NCBI RefSeq assembly: GCF_004217045.1 | Contig: NZ_SGXM01000001.1 | Span: 1,984,001-2,048,000 of the forward strand | Direction of reading: 5' to 3' | From: Cupriavidus agavae | Lineage (GTDB): Bacteria; Pseudomonadota; Gammaproteobacteria; Burkholderiales; Burkholderiaceae | DNA length: 64,000 nucleotides | In this document: piece by piece, positions 26,363 through 36,168 of the stretch | Layout of the letters: every line of letters begins with the position of its first letter | How positions within the stretch are numbered: position 1 is the stretch's first letter | Made by a program: the position numbers and the translations under genes | The notes under the pieces: model-generated | What the model was told of the DNA's origin: nothing | What the model saw: only the letters and a program-made list of their open reading frames with translations | The model's database searches: none

Positions 26363-27150
26363 CAGAAGGTTCCCGGGTACGCGCCGCCGTCGAGCAGCAC
26401 GTTCTGGCCGGTCATGAAGGCGGCCTGCTTGCTGCACAGGAACGCGCAGGTGGCGCCGAACTCGGCCGGATCGCCGAAGCGGCGCGACGGATTGGCGGCC
26501 GCGCGGCGCTTGGCCATTTCGTCGATGCTGATGCCGGCCTTCTGGGCGCCGCCCTCCATCGTCTTCTTCAGGCGGTCGGTGTCGAACGGCCCCGGCAGCA
26601 GGTTGTTCACGGTCACGCCATGCTGCGCCACCTCGCGCGCCAGGCCGGCCACGAAACCGGTCAGGCCCGAGCGCGCGCCGTTGGACAGGCCCAGCACGTC
26701 GATCGGCGCCTTGACCGCGCCGCTCGTGATGTTGACGATGCGGCCCCAGCGGCGCGCGATCATGCCGTCCACGGTGGCCTTGATCAGTTCGATCGGCGTC
26801 AGCATGTTGGCGTCGAGCGCGGCCAGCCACTCGTCGCGGCCCCAGTCGCGGAAGTTGCCCGGGGGCGGGCCGCCGGCATTGTTGACGAGGATGTCGAGGT
26901 CGCCAAGCTTGGCCACGGCGTCGAGCGCCAGCTTGCGGCCCTCGGGCGTGGTGATGTCGGTGGCCACGGCCAGCACCCGGCGGCCATAGCGGGCGCGCAG
27001 GTCGGCGGCGGCCTTCTCCAGCGCCTCGGCGCCGCGCGCCACGATCACCACATCGACGCCTTCGGCCGCGAGCGCCTCGGCGCACGCGAACCCGAGTCCC
27101 TTGCTGGCGCCGCACACCAGCGCATGCTTACCGCGCAGTCCGAAATCCAT
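26362..27150 (-). CDS. SDR-family oxidoreductase (3-ketoacyl-ACP-reductase-like), atypical catalytic site
   Basis: A 262-residue short-chain dehydrogenase/reductase. The nucleotide-binding motif reads [10 protein letters not shown] and the structural motif VNNAGG is present. The catalytic Ser is in NITSGA, but the expected YxxxK is replaced by SNGAR, so the Tyr and Lys are both absent. This matches a known divergent BKR-like SDR subgroup (cd05344-type, recalled, not searched). AAGGAGAGG precedes the ATG at 27150. It is coupled to mgsA, for which a role in handling methylglyoxal-related carbonyls could be imagined, but this is speculation. The substrate is unknown. Confidence 0.88.
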   Translation of the reverse strand: MDFGLRGKHALVCGASKGLGFACAEALAAEGVDVVIVARGAEALEKAAADLRARYGRRVLAVATDITTPEGRKLALDAVAKLGDLDILVNNAGGPPPGNFRDWGRDEWLAALDANMLTPIELIKATVDGMIARRWGRIVNITSGAVKAPIDVLGLSNGARSGLTGFVAGLAREVAQHGVTVNNLLPGPFDTDRLKKTMEGGAQKAGISIDEMAKRRAAANPSRRFGDPAEFGATCAFLCSKQAAFMTGQNVLLDGGAYPGTF

Positions 27151-27203
27151 GGTCTTCCTCTCCTTGGTTGAACCCTTGTTGCCTTGTTGAATTCTTGTTG
27201 CCG

Positions 27204-28130
27204 TCAGCCCTTCTTGCGCGACAGCAGGTACATGCCCCCGAGCACCAGCGCGCTGCCGGCGATCTGCACTTCCGTGACCGGCTCGCCCAGCAGCCAGAAT
27301 GCCAGCACCAGCGTGGACACCGGGCCGACCATGCCGGCCTGCGAGGCCAGCGGCGCCCCGATGCGCGCCACCGCGATCATCGTCAGCGACACCGGCAGCA
27401 CCGTGCACATCACCGCGTTGACGGCCGACAGCCAGAGCACCGGCGCCGGCTGCGCCAGTTCGGCCACGGGCCGGCCCAGCGCCAGGTACTGGATCACGCA
27501 GCAGAGCGTGGACACGCACATCGCGTAGGCCACCAGCCGCAGCGACCCCACGCGCTTGACCAGCTCGCCGCTCAGGATCAGGTACACACCATACGACAAC
27601 GCACTGGCCAGCACCAGACCTCCGCCGAGCCAGACCTGCGTGCCGCTCACATCGAGGTCGTGCACGAACACCAGCACGATGCCCGCATAGGCCAGCAGCA
27701 GCGAAATCCACTGCCGGGCATGGATGTGCCGGCGAAACACCAGCGCGGTGAACAGCAGCACGAACGACGGCGTCAGGAACAGGATCAGCCGCTCCAGCCC
27801 GGCCGTGATGTACTGCAGCCCGAGGAAATCGAGAAAACTCGACAGGTAGTAGCCGATGAAGCCCAGGAACACCACGCGCCCGCGGTCGGCCCACGACAGC
27901 GCCGGCAGCTTGCGCGCCTGCCACCAGCCGATGGCCATGAACAGCGGCGCCGCCAGCACCATGCGCAGCGTGATGACCATCACGGCATCGACGTTGTAGC
28001 GGTACATGAGCTTGGCCACGATGGCCTTGGCGGAAAACAGCATCGCGCCGATGGCGGCGGTGGCGAGTCCGACACGATGCCCGGCGGGCAGGTCAAGCGA
28101 GGGGGACAGGGACTTCTGGGATGCGGACAC
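27204..28130 (-). CDS. DMT-superfamily (EamA) transporter
   Basis: An inner-membrane protein of about 308 residues with ten hydrophobic helices in two EamA repeats; the C-terminal helix ends with [17 protein letters not shown]. Members export amino acids or metabolites; the substrate is unknown. A GTG at 28130 (SASQKSLSP) is proposed as start since the frame upstream (to 28325) is arginine/alanine-rich and unlike protein, but no strong ribosome-binding site was found. It lies 53 bp upstream of the SDR gene on the same strand and may be cotranscribed with SDR-mgsA. Confidence 0.82.
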   Translation of the reverse strand: MSASQKSLSPSLDLPAGHRVGLATAAIGAMLFSAKAIVAKLMYRYNVDAVMVITLRMVLAAPLFMAIGWWQARKLPALSWADRGRVVFLGFIGYYLSSFLDFLGLQYITAGLERLILFLTPSFVLLFTALVFRRHIHARQWISLLLAYAGIVLVFVHDLDVSGTQVWLGGGLVLASALSYGVYLILSGELVKRVGSLRLVAYAMCVSTLCCVIQYLALGRPVAELAQPAPVLWLSAVNAVMCTVLPVSLTMIAVARIGAPLASQAGMVGPVSTLVLAFWLLGEPVTEVQIAGSALVLGGMYLLSRKKG

Positions 28131-28325
28131 GGGAAAGCGGGGTTGGGGCGCGGTCGCAGCCGGTCCGGCCGCGACGAACCCGCCGATTGTATGCCAAAAG
28201 GCGCGGCGGCCTGCGGCCCGGCTTGTTGCGCGATGCGCCGAATGCGCCACTTCTAGCGCCCAACCCCGGGCGGCTCGTCCCGGCACTTCCTGCCGACGCG
28301 CAACGGCGCGGGCGATCCCATCCAT

Positions 28326-28331
28326 TACAAT
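28326..28331 (+). promoter_or_regulatory. Candidate -10 element for upp
   Basis: TACAAT, 75 bp before the upp ATG. No good -35 is seen. Similar TACAAT elements stand before hemF (32983-32988) and maf (36134-36139). Confidence 0.3.
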
Positions 28332-28405
28332 CCCGCTGCATCGGTCCCCCGCTTCCGGGCAGACCTCCCCATTCGCCTATCGCCGCCTACCCCGGCCGAG
28401 CCGCC

Positions 28406-29056
28406 ATGAAACAAGATCCGCGCTTTCCGAACCTGTTCATCCTCAACCACCCGCTGATCCAGCACAAGCTCTCGCACATGCGTGACAAGGAGACATCCAC
28501 GCGCACGTTCCGCGAACTGCTGCGCGAGATCACGCTGCTGATGGGCTACGAGATCACCCGCAACCTGCCGCTGACCACGCGCCGCATCGACACCCCGCTG
28601 GTGCCGCTGGACGCCCCCGTGATCGCCGGCAAGAAGCTGACCATCGTGCCGGTGCTGCGCGCCGGCGTGGGCATGAGCGACGGCCTGGTGGAGCTGATTC
28701 CGTCGGCCCGCATCGGCCATATCGGCGTCTACCGCGATGACCAGCACCGCCCGGTGGAATACCTGGTGCGCCTGCCCGATGTGGAAGACCGCTCGTTCAT
28801 CCTGTGCGACCCGATGGTGGCCACGGGCTACTCGGCCGCCCACGCGGTGGACGTGCTCAAGCGCCGTGGCGTGCCCGACGAGGCCATCACGTTCGTGGCG
28901 CTGGTGGCCGCGCCCGAAGGCGTCGAGATCTTCCAGAAGGCCCACCCGGGCGTGAAGCTGTTCGTGGCGTCGCTCGACAGCCACCTCGACGAGCACGCCT
29001 ACATCGTCCCCGGCCTCGGCGACGCGGGTGACCGTCTGTTCGGCACCAAGAACTGA
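28406..29056 (+). CDS. upp: Uracil phosphoribosyltransferase
   Basis: Salvages uracil to UMP using PRPP, cytoplasmic. The 216 residues match the family length. [13 protein letters not shown] carries the conserved uracil/PRPP region, the PRPP loop is [12 protein letters not shown] (about residues 132-143) and the C-terminal [12 protein letters not shown] is the diagnostic uracil-binding signature. The ATG at 28406 (MKQDPRFP) gives the standard start; the frame is open for 95 codons upstream without protein-like sequence. It is a single gene, convergent with the DUF853 ATPase, with only 6 bp between the stops. Confidence 0.97.
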   Translation: MKQDPRFPNLFILNHPLIQHKLSHMRDKETSTRTFRELLREITLLMGYEITRNLPLTTRRIDTPLVPLDAPVIAGKKLTIVPVLRAGVGMSDGLVELIPSARIGHIGVYRDDQHRPVEYLVRLPDVEDRSFILCDPMVATGYSAAHAVDVLKRRGVPDEAITFVALVAAPEGVEIFQKAHPGVKLFVASLDSHLDEHAYIVPGLGDAGDRLFGTKN

Positions 29057-29062
29057 GCTCGT

Positions 29063-30607
29063 CTACTTCCGCTTGCCGCCGCCGAGCAGGCTGCCGAGCA
29101 CGCCGCGGATCAATTCGCGGCCGACCTGCGAGCCCACGGTGCGGGCGGCGGATTTCGCCATCGATTCCAGGATCGAATCGCCGCGGCCGGTCTTGCCGGT
29201 GCCACGCGTAAGCGAGCCGAAGATCTCGCCGGCCCAGCTGCTGCCTTCCTCGCCGGCCTCCGCTTCCGGGGCGCCCGGCTTCGGGGCCGGCTTCTTGCCT
29301 GCGGCTTCCACGGGGGCACCGCGCGCGGCGCCGGCCGCGTCGCCACGCAGCTTCTCGTAGGCCGATTCGCGGTCGATCGCGGTTTCGTAGGTGCCGGCCA
29401 CGAGCGAGCCGGCGATCAGCGCCTTGCGTTCGTCGTCGGTGGCGGGGCCGATGCGGCTGCCCGGCGGGAGCACCCAGGCGCGCTCGGTCACGCCCGGCGT
29501 GCCCTTGGCGTCGAGGCACGACACCAGCGCCTCACCCACGCCAAGCTCCCCGATCGCCTGTTCCAGATCAAGCTTCGGGTTGGCCCGCATCGTGGTGGCC
29601 GCCACCTTCACGGCCTTCTGGTCGCGCGGCGTGAACGCGCGCAGCGCGTGCTGCACGCGGTTGCCGAGCTGGCCGAGCACGGTGTCCGGGATATCGACCG
29701 GGTTCTGTGTGACGAAATACACCCCCACGCCCTTGGAGCGCACCAGCCGCACCACCTGCTCGATCTTGTCGAGCAGCGCCTTCGGTGCGTCGTTGAACAG
29801 CAGATGGGCTTCGTCGAAGAAGAAAACGAGCTTGGGCTTGTCGAGATCGCCGGCCTCGGGCAGCTTCTCGAACAGCTCCGACAGCATCCAGAGCAGGAAC
29901 GTGGCGTAGAGCCGGGGCGCGTTCATGAGCTTGTCGGCCGCCAGGATATTGATGACGCCCTGTCCTTTCTCGGTCTGGATGAAGTCCTCCAGGTTCAGCA
30001 TCGGCTCGCCGAAGAACCTGTCGGCCCCCTGCGACTCCAGCCCCACCAGCCCGCGCTGGATCGCGCCCACCGATGCCGACGAGATGTTGCCGTATTCGGT
30101 GGTGAACTGGCTGGCGTTCTCGCCCACGTACTGGAGCATGGCGCGCAGGTCCTTGGCGTCGAGCAGCAGCAGGCCGTTGGCATCGGCAATGCGGAACACC
30201 AGGTTCAGCACGCCCTGCTGGGTGTCGTTGAGTTCCAGCATCCGCGACAGCAGCAGCGGCCCCATGTGCGAGACCGTGGCGCGCACCGGGTGGCCCTTCT
30301 CGCCGAACACGTCCCAGAGCGTGGTCGGGCAGGCGCCCCAGGCGGGCTCGGGCAGGCCGTGCCCGGCCAGCCGGGCCTTGAGCTTGTCCGATGGCTTGCC
30401 CACCTGTGATATGCCGGTTAGATCACCTTTTACGTCTGCCATGAAGACCGGCACGCCGAGCCGGGAAAAGCCCTGGGCCAGCGTCTGCAGCGTGACGGTC
30501 TTGCCGGTACCGGTGGCGCCGGTGATCAGGCCGTGCCGGTTGCCCATCTCGGGCAGCAGCACCAGTTCGTGGTCGGCATTCTTGGCGATGAGGATGGGAT
30601 CGGCCAT
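29063..30607 (-). CDS. DUF853 (YjgR-like) HerA/FtsK-type ATPase
   Basis: A 514-residue P-loop NTPase of the DUF853/YjgR family, related to HerA-FtsK helicase/translocases. Walker A GATGTGKT is at 30-37 and Walker B reads [12 protein letters not shown]. The C-terminal 90 residues are Pro/Gly/Ala-rich and low complexity, ending in LLGGGKRK. The biological role of this family is unresolved; a DNA-processing ATPase is likely. The ATG at 30607 ([10 protein letters not shown]) is the conserved start; about 25 codons upstream are open but arginine-rich. Converges with upp and is divergent from yebC. Confidence 0.9.
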   Translation of the reverse strand: MADPILIAKNADHELVLLPEMGNRHGLITGATGTGKTVTLQTLAQGFSRLGVPVFMADVKGDLTGISQVGKPSDKLKARLAGHGLPEPAWGACPTTLWDVFGEKGHPVRATVSHMGPLLLSRMLELNDTQQGVLNLVFRIADANGLLLLDAKDLRAMLQYVGENASQFTTEYGNISSASVGAIQRGLVGLESQGADRFFGEPMLNLEDFIQTEKGQGVINILAADKLMNAPRLYATFLLWMLSELFEKLPEAGDLDKPKLVFFFDEAHLLFNDAPKALLDKIEQVVRLVRSKGVGVYFVTQNPVDIPDTVLGQLGNRVQHALRAFTPRDQKAVKVAATTMRANPKLDLEQAIGELGVGEALVSCLDAKGTPGVTERAWVLPPGSRIGPATDDERKALIAGSLVAGTYETAIDRESAYEKLRGDAAGAARGAPVEAAGKKPAPKPGAPEAEAGEEGSSWAGEIFGSLTRGTGKTGRGDSILESMAKSAARTVGSQVGRELIRGVLGSLLGGGKRK

Positions 30608-30729
30608 GGCGGGTCTCGGCGGTCGGCGTGTCAGGGGACTGGAAAGGCAGGAAACCGCGCGGCCGTGCGCGGCCGGGGCCACAGATCGTGCTGCGGCACG
30701 GCAGGGGCGCGTGATAAAATCCTGCGCTG

Positions 30730-30756
30730 ATTATAGCCAGCAGATCGGCACATCAA
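30730..30756 (-). promoter_or_regulatory. Candidate promoter of the DUF853 ATPase gene
   Basis: On the minus strand TTGATG (30756-30751) and TATAAT (30735-30730) are separated by 15 nt, slightly short. It is 122 bp upstream of the ATPase start, in the 248-bp gap with divergent yebC. Confidence 0.4.
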
Positions 30757-30855
30757 TCACATGGCGTGGCCGCCGGAACCCCGGGCGGCATCCCGCCGGC
30801 GCAAGGCCGCCGGGCTTGCACACCACACGATACATATTCCGCTTCGGAGAGAAAC

Positions 30856-31581
30856 ATGGCCGGTCATTCCAAATGGGCCAACATCAAACACAAGAAAGCC
30901 GCCGCCGACGCGAAGCGCGGCAAGGTCTGGACGCGCCTGATCAAGGAAATCACCGTGGCCGCCAAGCTGGGCGGCGGTGAGGCCGATTCGAATCCGCGCC
31001 TGCGCCTGGCCATGGAAAAGGCCATGGACGCCAACATGCCCAAGGACAACATGCAGCGCGCCATCCAGCGCGGCGTGGGTGGCCTGGAGGGCGCGAGCTA
31101 CGAAGAAATCCGTTACGAGGGCTACGGCCTGTCCGGCGCCGCGATCATCGTCGACTGCCTGACCGACAACCGCACCCGTACCGTGGCCGAAGTGCGCCAC
31201 GCGTTCTCGAAGCATGGCGGCAACATGGGCACCGAAGGTTCGGTGGCGTTCATGTTCACGCACTGCGGCCAGTTCCTGTTCGCCCCCGGCACGCCCGAGG
31301 ACAAGCTCATGGACGCCGCGCTGGAAGCCGGTGCCGACGACGTGGTGACCAACGACGACGGCTCGATCGAGGTGACCTGCCCGCCGAACGATTTCGGCGA
31401 GGTCAAGTCGGCCCTGGAAGCCGCCGGCTTCAAGGCCGAGGTGGCGGACGTGGTGATGAAGCCGCAGAACGACGTGAGCTTCACCGGCGACGATGCCGTC
31501 AAGATGCAGAAACTGCTGGACGCGCTGGAAAACCTGGACGACGTACAGGAAGTCTTCACCAACGCGGTGATCGAGGACTGA
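30856..31581 (+). CDS. yebC: YebC/PmpR family protein (TACO1-like)
   Basis: A 241-residue cytoplasmic protein of the YebC family. [16 protein letters not shown] is the invariant N-terminus and three alpha/beta domains follow. Some members bind DNA as regulators; recent work on the family ties it to translation of polyproline stretches at the ribosome. The ATG at 30856 follows GGAGAG. purD follows after 82 bp and the two may share a transcript. Identification is firm; the precise role here is not determinable from sequence. Confidence 0.95.
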   Translation: MAGHSKWANIKHKKAAADAKRGKVWTRLIKEITVAAKLGGGEADSNPRLRLAMEKAMDANMPKDNMQRAIQRGVGGLEGASYEEIRYEGYGLSGAAIIVDCLTDNRTRTVAEVRHAFSKHGGNMGTEGSVAFMFTHCGQFLFAPGTPEDKLMDAALEAGADDVVTNDDGSIEVTCPPNDFGEVKSALEAAGFKAEVADVVMKPQNDVSFTGDDAVKMQKLLDALENLDDVQEVFTNAVIED

Positions 31582-31663
31582 CCCTCGCGCCGCGCCCCAC
31601 GGCGGCAGCCCGGCCTCGTCCAGCTGCCGCTTTTCGCATGCGTTTCTTTTCTGGCAGTGGATC

Positions 31664-32932
31664 ATGAAAGTTTTGGTTGTCGGTTCGGGTGGGCGTGAGC
31701 ACGCACTGGCCTGGAAGTTGGCCCAGTCCCCCAAGGTGCAGGTCGTCTACGTGGCCCCGGGCAACGGGGGCACGGCGCTCGACAAGCGCCTGCAGAACGT
31801 GCCGCTGACCGACCCCGAGGTGCTCGCCGCCTTCGTGGAGCGCGAGGGCGTGGCCTTCACGGTGGTGGGCCCCGAGGCGCCGCTGGCCGCCGGCATCGTC
31901 GACGTGTTCCGCGCGCGCGGCCTGCGCATCTTCGGGCCAACCCGGGCCGCTGCCCAGCTCGAATCGTCGAAGGACTTCGCCAAGGCGTTCATGCACCGCC
32001 ACGGCATTCCCACCGCCTACTACAAGACGTTCGCCAGCGCCGCCGACGCGCACGCCTATATCGACGCCCAGGGCGCCCCGATCGTGATCAAGGCCGATGG
32101 CCTGGCCGCCGGCAAGGGCGTGGTCGTGGCGATGACGCTGGAAGAAGCCCACGGCGCCGTGGACATGATGCTGGCCGACAACAAGCTTGGCGACGCCGGC
32201 GCCCGCGTGGTGATCGAGGAATTCCTGGAAGGCGAGGAAGCGAGCTTCATCGTCATGGTCGACGGCAAGAACGTGCTGGCGCTGGCCACGAGCCAGGACC
32301 ACAAGCGCCTGCTGGACGCCGACGCCGGCCCCAATACGGGCGGCATGGGCGCCTACTCGCCGGCTCCGGTGGTCACGCCGGCGCTGCACGCGCGCGCCTT
32401 GCGCGAGATCATCCTGCCGACGGTGCGCGGCATGGAAAAGGACGGCATCCCGTTCACCGGTTTCCTGTACGCGGGCCTGATGATCGACCCGGAAGGCAAC
32501 CTGAAGACGCTGGAATTCAACTGCCGCATGGGCGATCCGGAGACGCAGCCGATCATGGCGCGCCTGAAGACCGACCTCGTCGACGTGATGGAAGCGGCCG
32601 TGGACGGCAAGCTGGACCAGATCGAACTGGACTGGGACCGCCGCACCGCGCTGGGCGTGGTCATGGCCGCCTTCGACTACCCCGAGAACCCGCGCCGCGG
32701 CGATGCCATCACCGGCATCCCGGCCGAAACCGACGACGCGGTGACGTTCCATGCAGGCACCACGCTGCAGGACGGCACGCTGCGCACCTCGGGCGGGCGC
32801 GTGCTGTGCGTGGTGGGGCTGGCCGATACGGTCAAGGCCGCGCAGAAGAACGCCTACGCCGCCGTGGAGCAGATCCGCTTCGACGGCATGCAGTTCCGCA
32901 CCGATATCGGCTACCGCGCGATCAAGCGCTGA
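31664..32932 (+). CDS. purD: Phosphoribosylamine-glycine ligase (GARS)
   Basis: Second step of purine synthesis: ATP-dependent joining of glycine to 5-phosphoribosylamine. The 422-residue protein has the standard MKVLVVGSGGREHALAWKL opening, the PGNGG loop, and the ATP-grasp region with VIKADGLAAGKGVVVAMT (about 143-160). The C-terminal GARS domain carries FNCRMGDPETQP. The spacing to yebC (82 bp) and hemF (126 bp) allows read-through. Identification is firm. Confidence 0.97.
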   Translation: MKVLVVGSGGREHALAWKLAQSPKVQVVYVAPGNGGTALDKRLQNVPLTDPEVLAAFVEREGVAFTVVGPEAPLAAGIVDVFRARGLRIFGPTRAAAQLESSKDFAKAFMHRHGIPTAYYKTFASAADAHAYIDAQGAPIVIKADGLAAGKGVVVAMTLEEAHGAVDMMLADNKLGDAGARVVIEEFLEGEEASFIVMVDGKNVLALATSQDHKRLLDADAGPNTGGMGAYSPAPVVTPALHARALREIILPTVRGMEKDGIPFTGFLYAGLMIDPEGNLKTLEFNCRMGDPETQPIMARLKTDLVDVMEAAVDGKLDQIELDWDRRTALGVVMAAFDYPENPRRGDAITGIPAETDDAVTFHAGTTLQDGTLRTSGGRVLCVVGLADTVKAAQKNAYAAVEQIRFDGMQFRTDIGYRAIKR

Positions 32933-32946
32933 TCCGGGCATTGCCG

Positions 32947-32975
32947 GATTCGGCCCACGGCCCGTGGGGCGAATC
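32947..32975. other. GC-rich hairpin between purD and hemF
   Basis: The arms GATTCGGCCCACGG (32947-32960) and CCGTGGGGCGAATC (32962-32975) pair at 13 of 14 positions around a single-base centre. No T-tract follows on either strand. It stands 8 bp before a TACAAT -10-like element. Confidence 0.5.
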
Positions 32976-33058
32976 CAGCCGGTACAATCATGACACCGCC
33001 ATGACGGCCGGCGCACCAGCCCGGCCGTCTTGCCACCGGCCCACCCCCATCCACGATC

Positions 33059-33979
33059 ATGATCGATTCCCAGGCAGTCCGTGACTATCTGCTCGGCCTG
33101 CAAAACCGCATCACCGATGCCATCGCCGCCGTCGACGGCCAGCCGTTCCTGACCGATACCTGGGAAAAGCCGCCCACCGAGCGGCTGCGCGGCAACGGCC
33201 GCACCCGGATCCTGGAAGGCGGCGCGGTCATGGAACGGGCCGGCGTGGGCTTCTCGCACGTGCGGGGCGATACCCTGCCCCCCTCGGCCACGGCCAACCG
33301 GCCGGAGCTGGCCGGGCGCGGCTTCGAGGCGATGGGCGTGTCGCTGGTGTTCCATCCCCGCAATCCCTACGTACCGACGGTGCACATGAACGTGCGCTGC
33401 TTCGTGGCGCGCAAGCCGGAGGCGCCGGACGCCGAGCCGGTCTGGTGGTTCGGCGGCGGCATGGACCTGACGCCGTACTACGGCGACGCCGGTGACTGCA
33501 CGCACTTCCACCGTACCTGCCGCGACGCGCTGGCGCCGTTCGGCGACGATCTCTATCCGCGCTTCAAGCAGTGGTGCGACGAGTATTTCTTCCTGAAACA
33601 CCGGGGCGAGGCGCGCGGCATCGGCGGCATCTTCTTCGACGACTTCTCGGCATTGGGCTTCGACCAGAGTTTTGCGATGATGCGCGCGGCCGGCGATGCC
33701 TTCCTGGACGCCTACCTGCCGATCCTGCTTGCCCGCAAGGACACGCCCTACGGCGAGCGCGAGCGGGAATTCCAGGCCTACCGGCGCGGCCGGTACGTGG
33801 AATTCAACCTGGTGTTCGACCGGGGCACGCTGTTTGGCCTGCAGTCTGGCGGCCGGGCCGAATCGATCCTGATGTCGATGCCACCCCAGGTTTCGTGGCG
33901 CTACGACTGGCAACCCGCGCCCGGCACGCCGGAAGCGGCGCTCTACGCGGATTTCCTGCCCGCACGCGACTGGGCCTGA
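33059..33979 (+). CDS. hemF: Oxygen-dependent coproporphyrinogen III oxidase
   Basis: Converts coproporphyrinogen III to protoporphyrinogen IX with O2, cytoplasmic, in haem synthesis. The 306 residues match the family. [20 protein letters not shown] (about 115-141) and [19 protein letters not shown] (about 165-183) are the diagnostic signature. The ATG at 33059 ([11 protein letters not shown]) is the conserved start. nadD starts 4 bp after its stop, so the two are cotranscribed. Identification is firm. Confidence 0.97.
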   Translation: MIDSQAVRDYLLGLQNRITDAIAAVDGQPFLTDTWEKPPTERLRGNGRTRILEGGAVMERAGVGFSHVRGDTLPPSATANRPELAGRGFEAMGVSLVFHPRNPYVPTVHMNVRCFVARKPEAPDAEPVWWFGGGMDLTPYYGDAGDCTHFHRTCRDALAPFGDDLYPRFKQWCDEYFFLKHRGEARGIGGIFFDDFSALGFDQSFAMMRAAGDAFLDAYLPILLARKDTPYGEREREFQAYRRGRYVEFNLVFDRGTLFGLQSGGRAESILMSMPPQVSWRYDWQPAPGTPEAALYADFLPARDWA

Positions 33980-33983
33980 TGGC

Positions 33984-34691
33984 ATGAACGAACCTCTGCA
34001 GGCGTCCCAACCGTCCCGCCCCCACCGCCCTTACCGCCTGGGTATCCTTGGCGGCACTTTTGATCCGCCGCACCGGGGCCATGTTGCCCTGGCACAACTG
34101 GCCCTGGACCATCTGGACCTCGACGAACTGGTCTGGATACCCACCGGCCAGTCCTGGCAGAAGGGCGACCATGTCACCCCGGCCGCCGACCGCCTGGCGA
34201 TGACCGAACTGGCCGCGGCCAGCCTGGTGCCGGCGCGCGGCAAGGTCGGCGTCAGCCGCATGGAAGTGGACCGGGCCGGCCCGAGCTACACGATCGACAC
34301 CGTGCGGCACCTGCGCGAGGCCTATGGCCCCGAGGCGTCGCTGTCGTGGCTGATGGGCGCCGACCAGTTGCTGCGGCTGCACACCTGGCACGGCTGGGAG
34401 GCGCTGTTCGAATATGTGCACCTGTGCATCGCCACGCGGCCGGGATTCGACCTCGACGCGCTGGAGGGGCCGGTGCTGGAAGCCATGCACGAGCGTCAGG
34501 CGGACACGCACCTGATACAATGCTCGCCCTCCGGACATATGTGGATCGACCAGACGCTGGCCGTCGATTTGTCGTCCACCGGCCTGCGCCAGCACCTGGC
34601 AGGCGGCGTGCTGCCGGACCAGGCAGATGACCAACTGCCGGCCGGCGTGGCACACTACATCGCGCGTCACGGGTTGTACCGAAACCCCTGA
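33984..34691 (+). CDS. nadD: Nicotinate-nucleotide adenylyltransferase
   Basis: Adenylates nicotinate mononucleotide to deamido-NAD, central to NAD synthesis. The 235 residues contain the nucleotidyltransferase motif GGTFDPPHRGH (23-33) and the C-terminal SSTGLR motif. A 17-residue N-terminal extension rich in Ser/Pro precedes the fold. It begins 4 bp after hemF and is followed by rsfS, a gene order common in proteobacteria (nadD-rsfS-rlmH). Confidence 0.96.
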   Translation: MNEPLQASQPSRPHRPYRLGILGGTFDPPHRGHVALAQLALDHLDLDELVWIPTGQSWQKGDHVTPAADRLAMTELAAASLVPARGKVGVSRMEVDRAGPSYTIDTVRHLREAYGPEASLSWLMGADQLLRLHTWHGWEALFEYVHLCIATRPGFDLDALEGPVLEAMHERQADTHLIQCSPSGHMWIDQTLAVDLSSTGLRQHLAGGVLPDQADDQLPAGVAHYIARHGLYRNP

Positions 34692-34712
34692 GCCGACGCG
34701 CTCCCTACCCGA

Positions 34713-35543
34713 ATGAAGCTGAACAAGAAAGACACCATGGATATTCGTAAACTGCAGCGCGCGATCGTCGACGGGCTCGAGGATGTGAAGGCGCAGGACA
34801 TCAAGGTGTTCGACACCACTCACCTGACGGAACTGTTCGACCGGGTGGTGATCGCCAGCGGTAGTTCGAACCGCCAGACCAAGGCGCTGGCGGCGTCGGT
34901 ACGGGATACGGTCAAGGACGCCGGCGGCCACATCGTGGCGGTCGAGGGCCTGGAGACCGGCGAATGGGTGCTGGTGGACTGCGGCGACGCCGTGGTGCAC
35001 ATCCTCCAGCCGCAACTGCGCCTGTACTACAACCTCGAGGAAATCTGGGGCGACAAGCCGGTGCGCGTCAAGCTGGCCGCGAAGAAGGGCCTGGCCAAGG
35101 CCAGCGAGCCGGACGAGGACGAGGACGCCGAGCCGGCACCGCGCGTGCGCCGCGCCTCGAACCTGCGCCCGGCGCTGGCCCGCCTGCCGGAAGGCATGAA
35201 GGAGCCGTCGCCGCCGATGGGCCACGAGGACACCGACGCCGACGCGCTGGCCACGATGGGCGCCCGCGCCCGCAAGACGGCCGTGACGCGTACGACTTCC
35301 ACCGGCGTGCCGCTCAAGTCGCCGGCCCGCAAGTCGGCCACCGGCACGGCTGGCAAGGCCCCGGCCCGCAAGACCGCCGCCGGCACCACCGCCAAGGCAC
35401 CCGCACGCAAGACCGCCACGGGCACGACCGCCGCCAAGGCCCCGGCCCGCAAGACCGCCGCCACGAAGACGGCAACCAAGACCGCAACGAAGACGGCCGC
35501 CAAGACCGCCGCCCCGCGCAAGCGCGCCACGCGCTCGGCCTGA
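34713..35543 (+). CDS. rsfS: Ribosome silencing factor RsfS with long PARK-repeat tail
   Basis: RsfS binds uL14 on the large subunit and blocks subunit joining during starvation. The family core is residues about 9-122 ([10 protein letters not shown] to [10 protein letters not shown]), with DRVVIASG and [11 protein letters not shown] conserved. Unlike the usual 105-150-residue protein, it continues for about 150 residues: first an acidic [13 protein letters not shown] stretch, then a Lys/Ala/Thr-rich region with PARK at 204, 217, 230 and 244 and a final [14 protein letters not shown] run. The tail resembles histone-H1-like domains. The ATG at 34713 was kept; ATG 34737 (MDIRKL) is an equally plausible start. 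nadD is 21 bp upstream and rlmH follows after 43 bp. Confidence 0.93.
   Translation: MKLNKKDTMDIRKLQRAIVDGLEDVKAQDIKVFDTTHLTELFDRVVIASGSSNRQTKALAASVRDTVKDAGGHIVAVEGLETGEWVLVDCGDAVVHILQPQLRLYYNLEEIWGDKPVRVKLAAKKGLAKASEPDEDEDAEPAPRVRRASNLRPALARLPEGMKEPSPPMGHEDTDADALATMGARARKTAVTRTTSTGVPLKSPARKSATGTAGKAPARKTAAGTTAKAPARKTATGTTAAKAPARKTAATKTATKTATKTAAKTAAPRKRATRSA
35322..35480 (+). repeat. In-frame tandem repeats of the RsfS tail
   Basis: Four degenerate 39-42-bp units, each coding PARKxAxGTxxKA, followed by ACCAAG-type Thr-Lys repeats. The protein period is 13-14 residues. Third-position GC preference keeps the units similar at the DNA level, so slippage or recombination could vary the copy number. 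Confidence 0.8.
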
Positions 35544-35586
35544 ACGCGGCTGGCAAGCGGGTAGTTCCGACCACCGGGCATCGCAC

Positions 35587-36066
35587 ATGCAACTCGTGAT
35601 CGTGGCCGTGGGCCACAAGATGCCCGCGTGGATCGAAACCGGCTTTGCGGAGTATGCCAAGCGCATGCCGCCGGAGCTGCGCATCGAACTGCGCGAGGTC
35701 AAGCCGGAAGCCCGCTCCTCCAGCAACAATGCCGCCACCGTGATGCAGCGCGAAGCCGCCCGCATCGAGACGGTGCTCGGCTCGCTGTCGAAACAGACCC
35801 GTATCGTCGCCCTCGACGAGCGCGGCAAGGACTGGACCACGGTGCAGCTGGCCGACCAGCTGACCGGCTGGCAACGCGACGGCGGCGACACCGCCTTCCT
35901 GATCGGCGGCGCCGATGGCCTCGATCCCGCGCTCAAGGCGCGCGCCCAGACACTGTTCCGGCTCTCCAGCCTGACCCTGCCGCACGGCATGGTGCGCGTG
36001 CTGCTGGCCGAGCAGCTGTACCGGGCATGGTCGGTGACGCAGGGACATCCGTACCATCGGGTGTAA
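35587..36066 (+). CDS. rlmH: 23S rRNA pseudouridine(1915) N3-methyltransferase
   Basis: A SPOUT-class methyltransferase acting on pseudouridine 1915 of 23S rRNA in assembled ribosomes, using SAM. The 159 residues match the family (155-160). [11 protein letters not shown] and the C-terminal [20 protein letters not shown] trefoil-knot signature with HPYHR at the end are intact. Starts 43 bp after rsfS; a perfect inverted repeat begins 4 bp after its stop. Confidence 0.97.
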   Translation: MQLVIVAVGHKMPAWIETGFAEYAKRMPPELRIELREVKPEARSSSNNAATVMQREAARIETVLGSLSKQTRIVALDERGKDWTTVQLADQLTGWQRDGGDTAFLIGGADGLDPALKARAQTLFRLSSLTLPHGMVRVLLAEQLYRAWSVTQGHPYHRV

Positions 36067-36070
36067 GTGT

Positions 36071-36109
36071 TTTGCTGCGCGCTCCCATGCGACGGGAGCG
36101 CGCAGCAAA
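36071..36109. other. Perfect 16-bp inverted repeat between rlmH and maf
   Basis: TTTGCTGCGCGCTCCC (36071-36086) pairs perfectly with 36094-36109 around a 7-nt loop. There is no downstream T-run on the plus strand, so it is not a standard intrinsic terminator, though the stem ends in A-T pairs. It could be a Rho-linked stabilising hairpin or a protein site. Confidence 0.7.
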
Positions 36110-36168
36110 CCCTCGGCGCCTGCCGACCACGCGTACAATCGGCGCACTCCTTCTCGCATCGATTGTCC

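Noticed and set aside
31556..33985. A long open frame antisense to purD and hemF (more than 800 codons)
   Set aside because: Rich in Arg, Gly and His, no domain, and it lies fully over two certain genes. This is the usual GC-driven open antisense frame.
35322..35480. Repeat region in rsfS considered as a CRISPR-like array
   Set aside because: The units are in-frame coding repeats without constant spacers, and no cas gene is near.
33804..35990. A long open frame antisense to hemF through rlmH
   Set aside because: It crosses four certain genes and several of their stop and start codons; composition is not protein-like.
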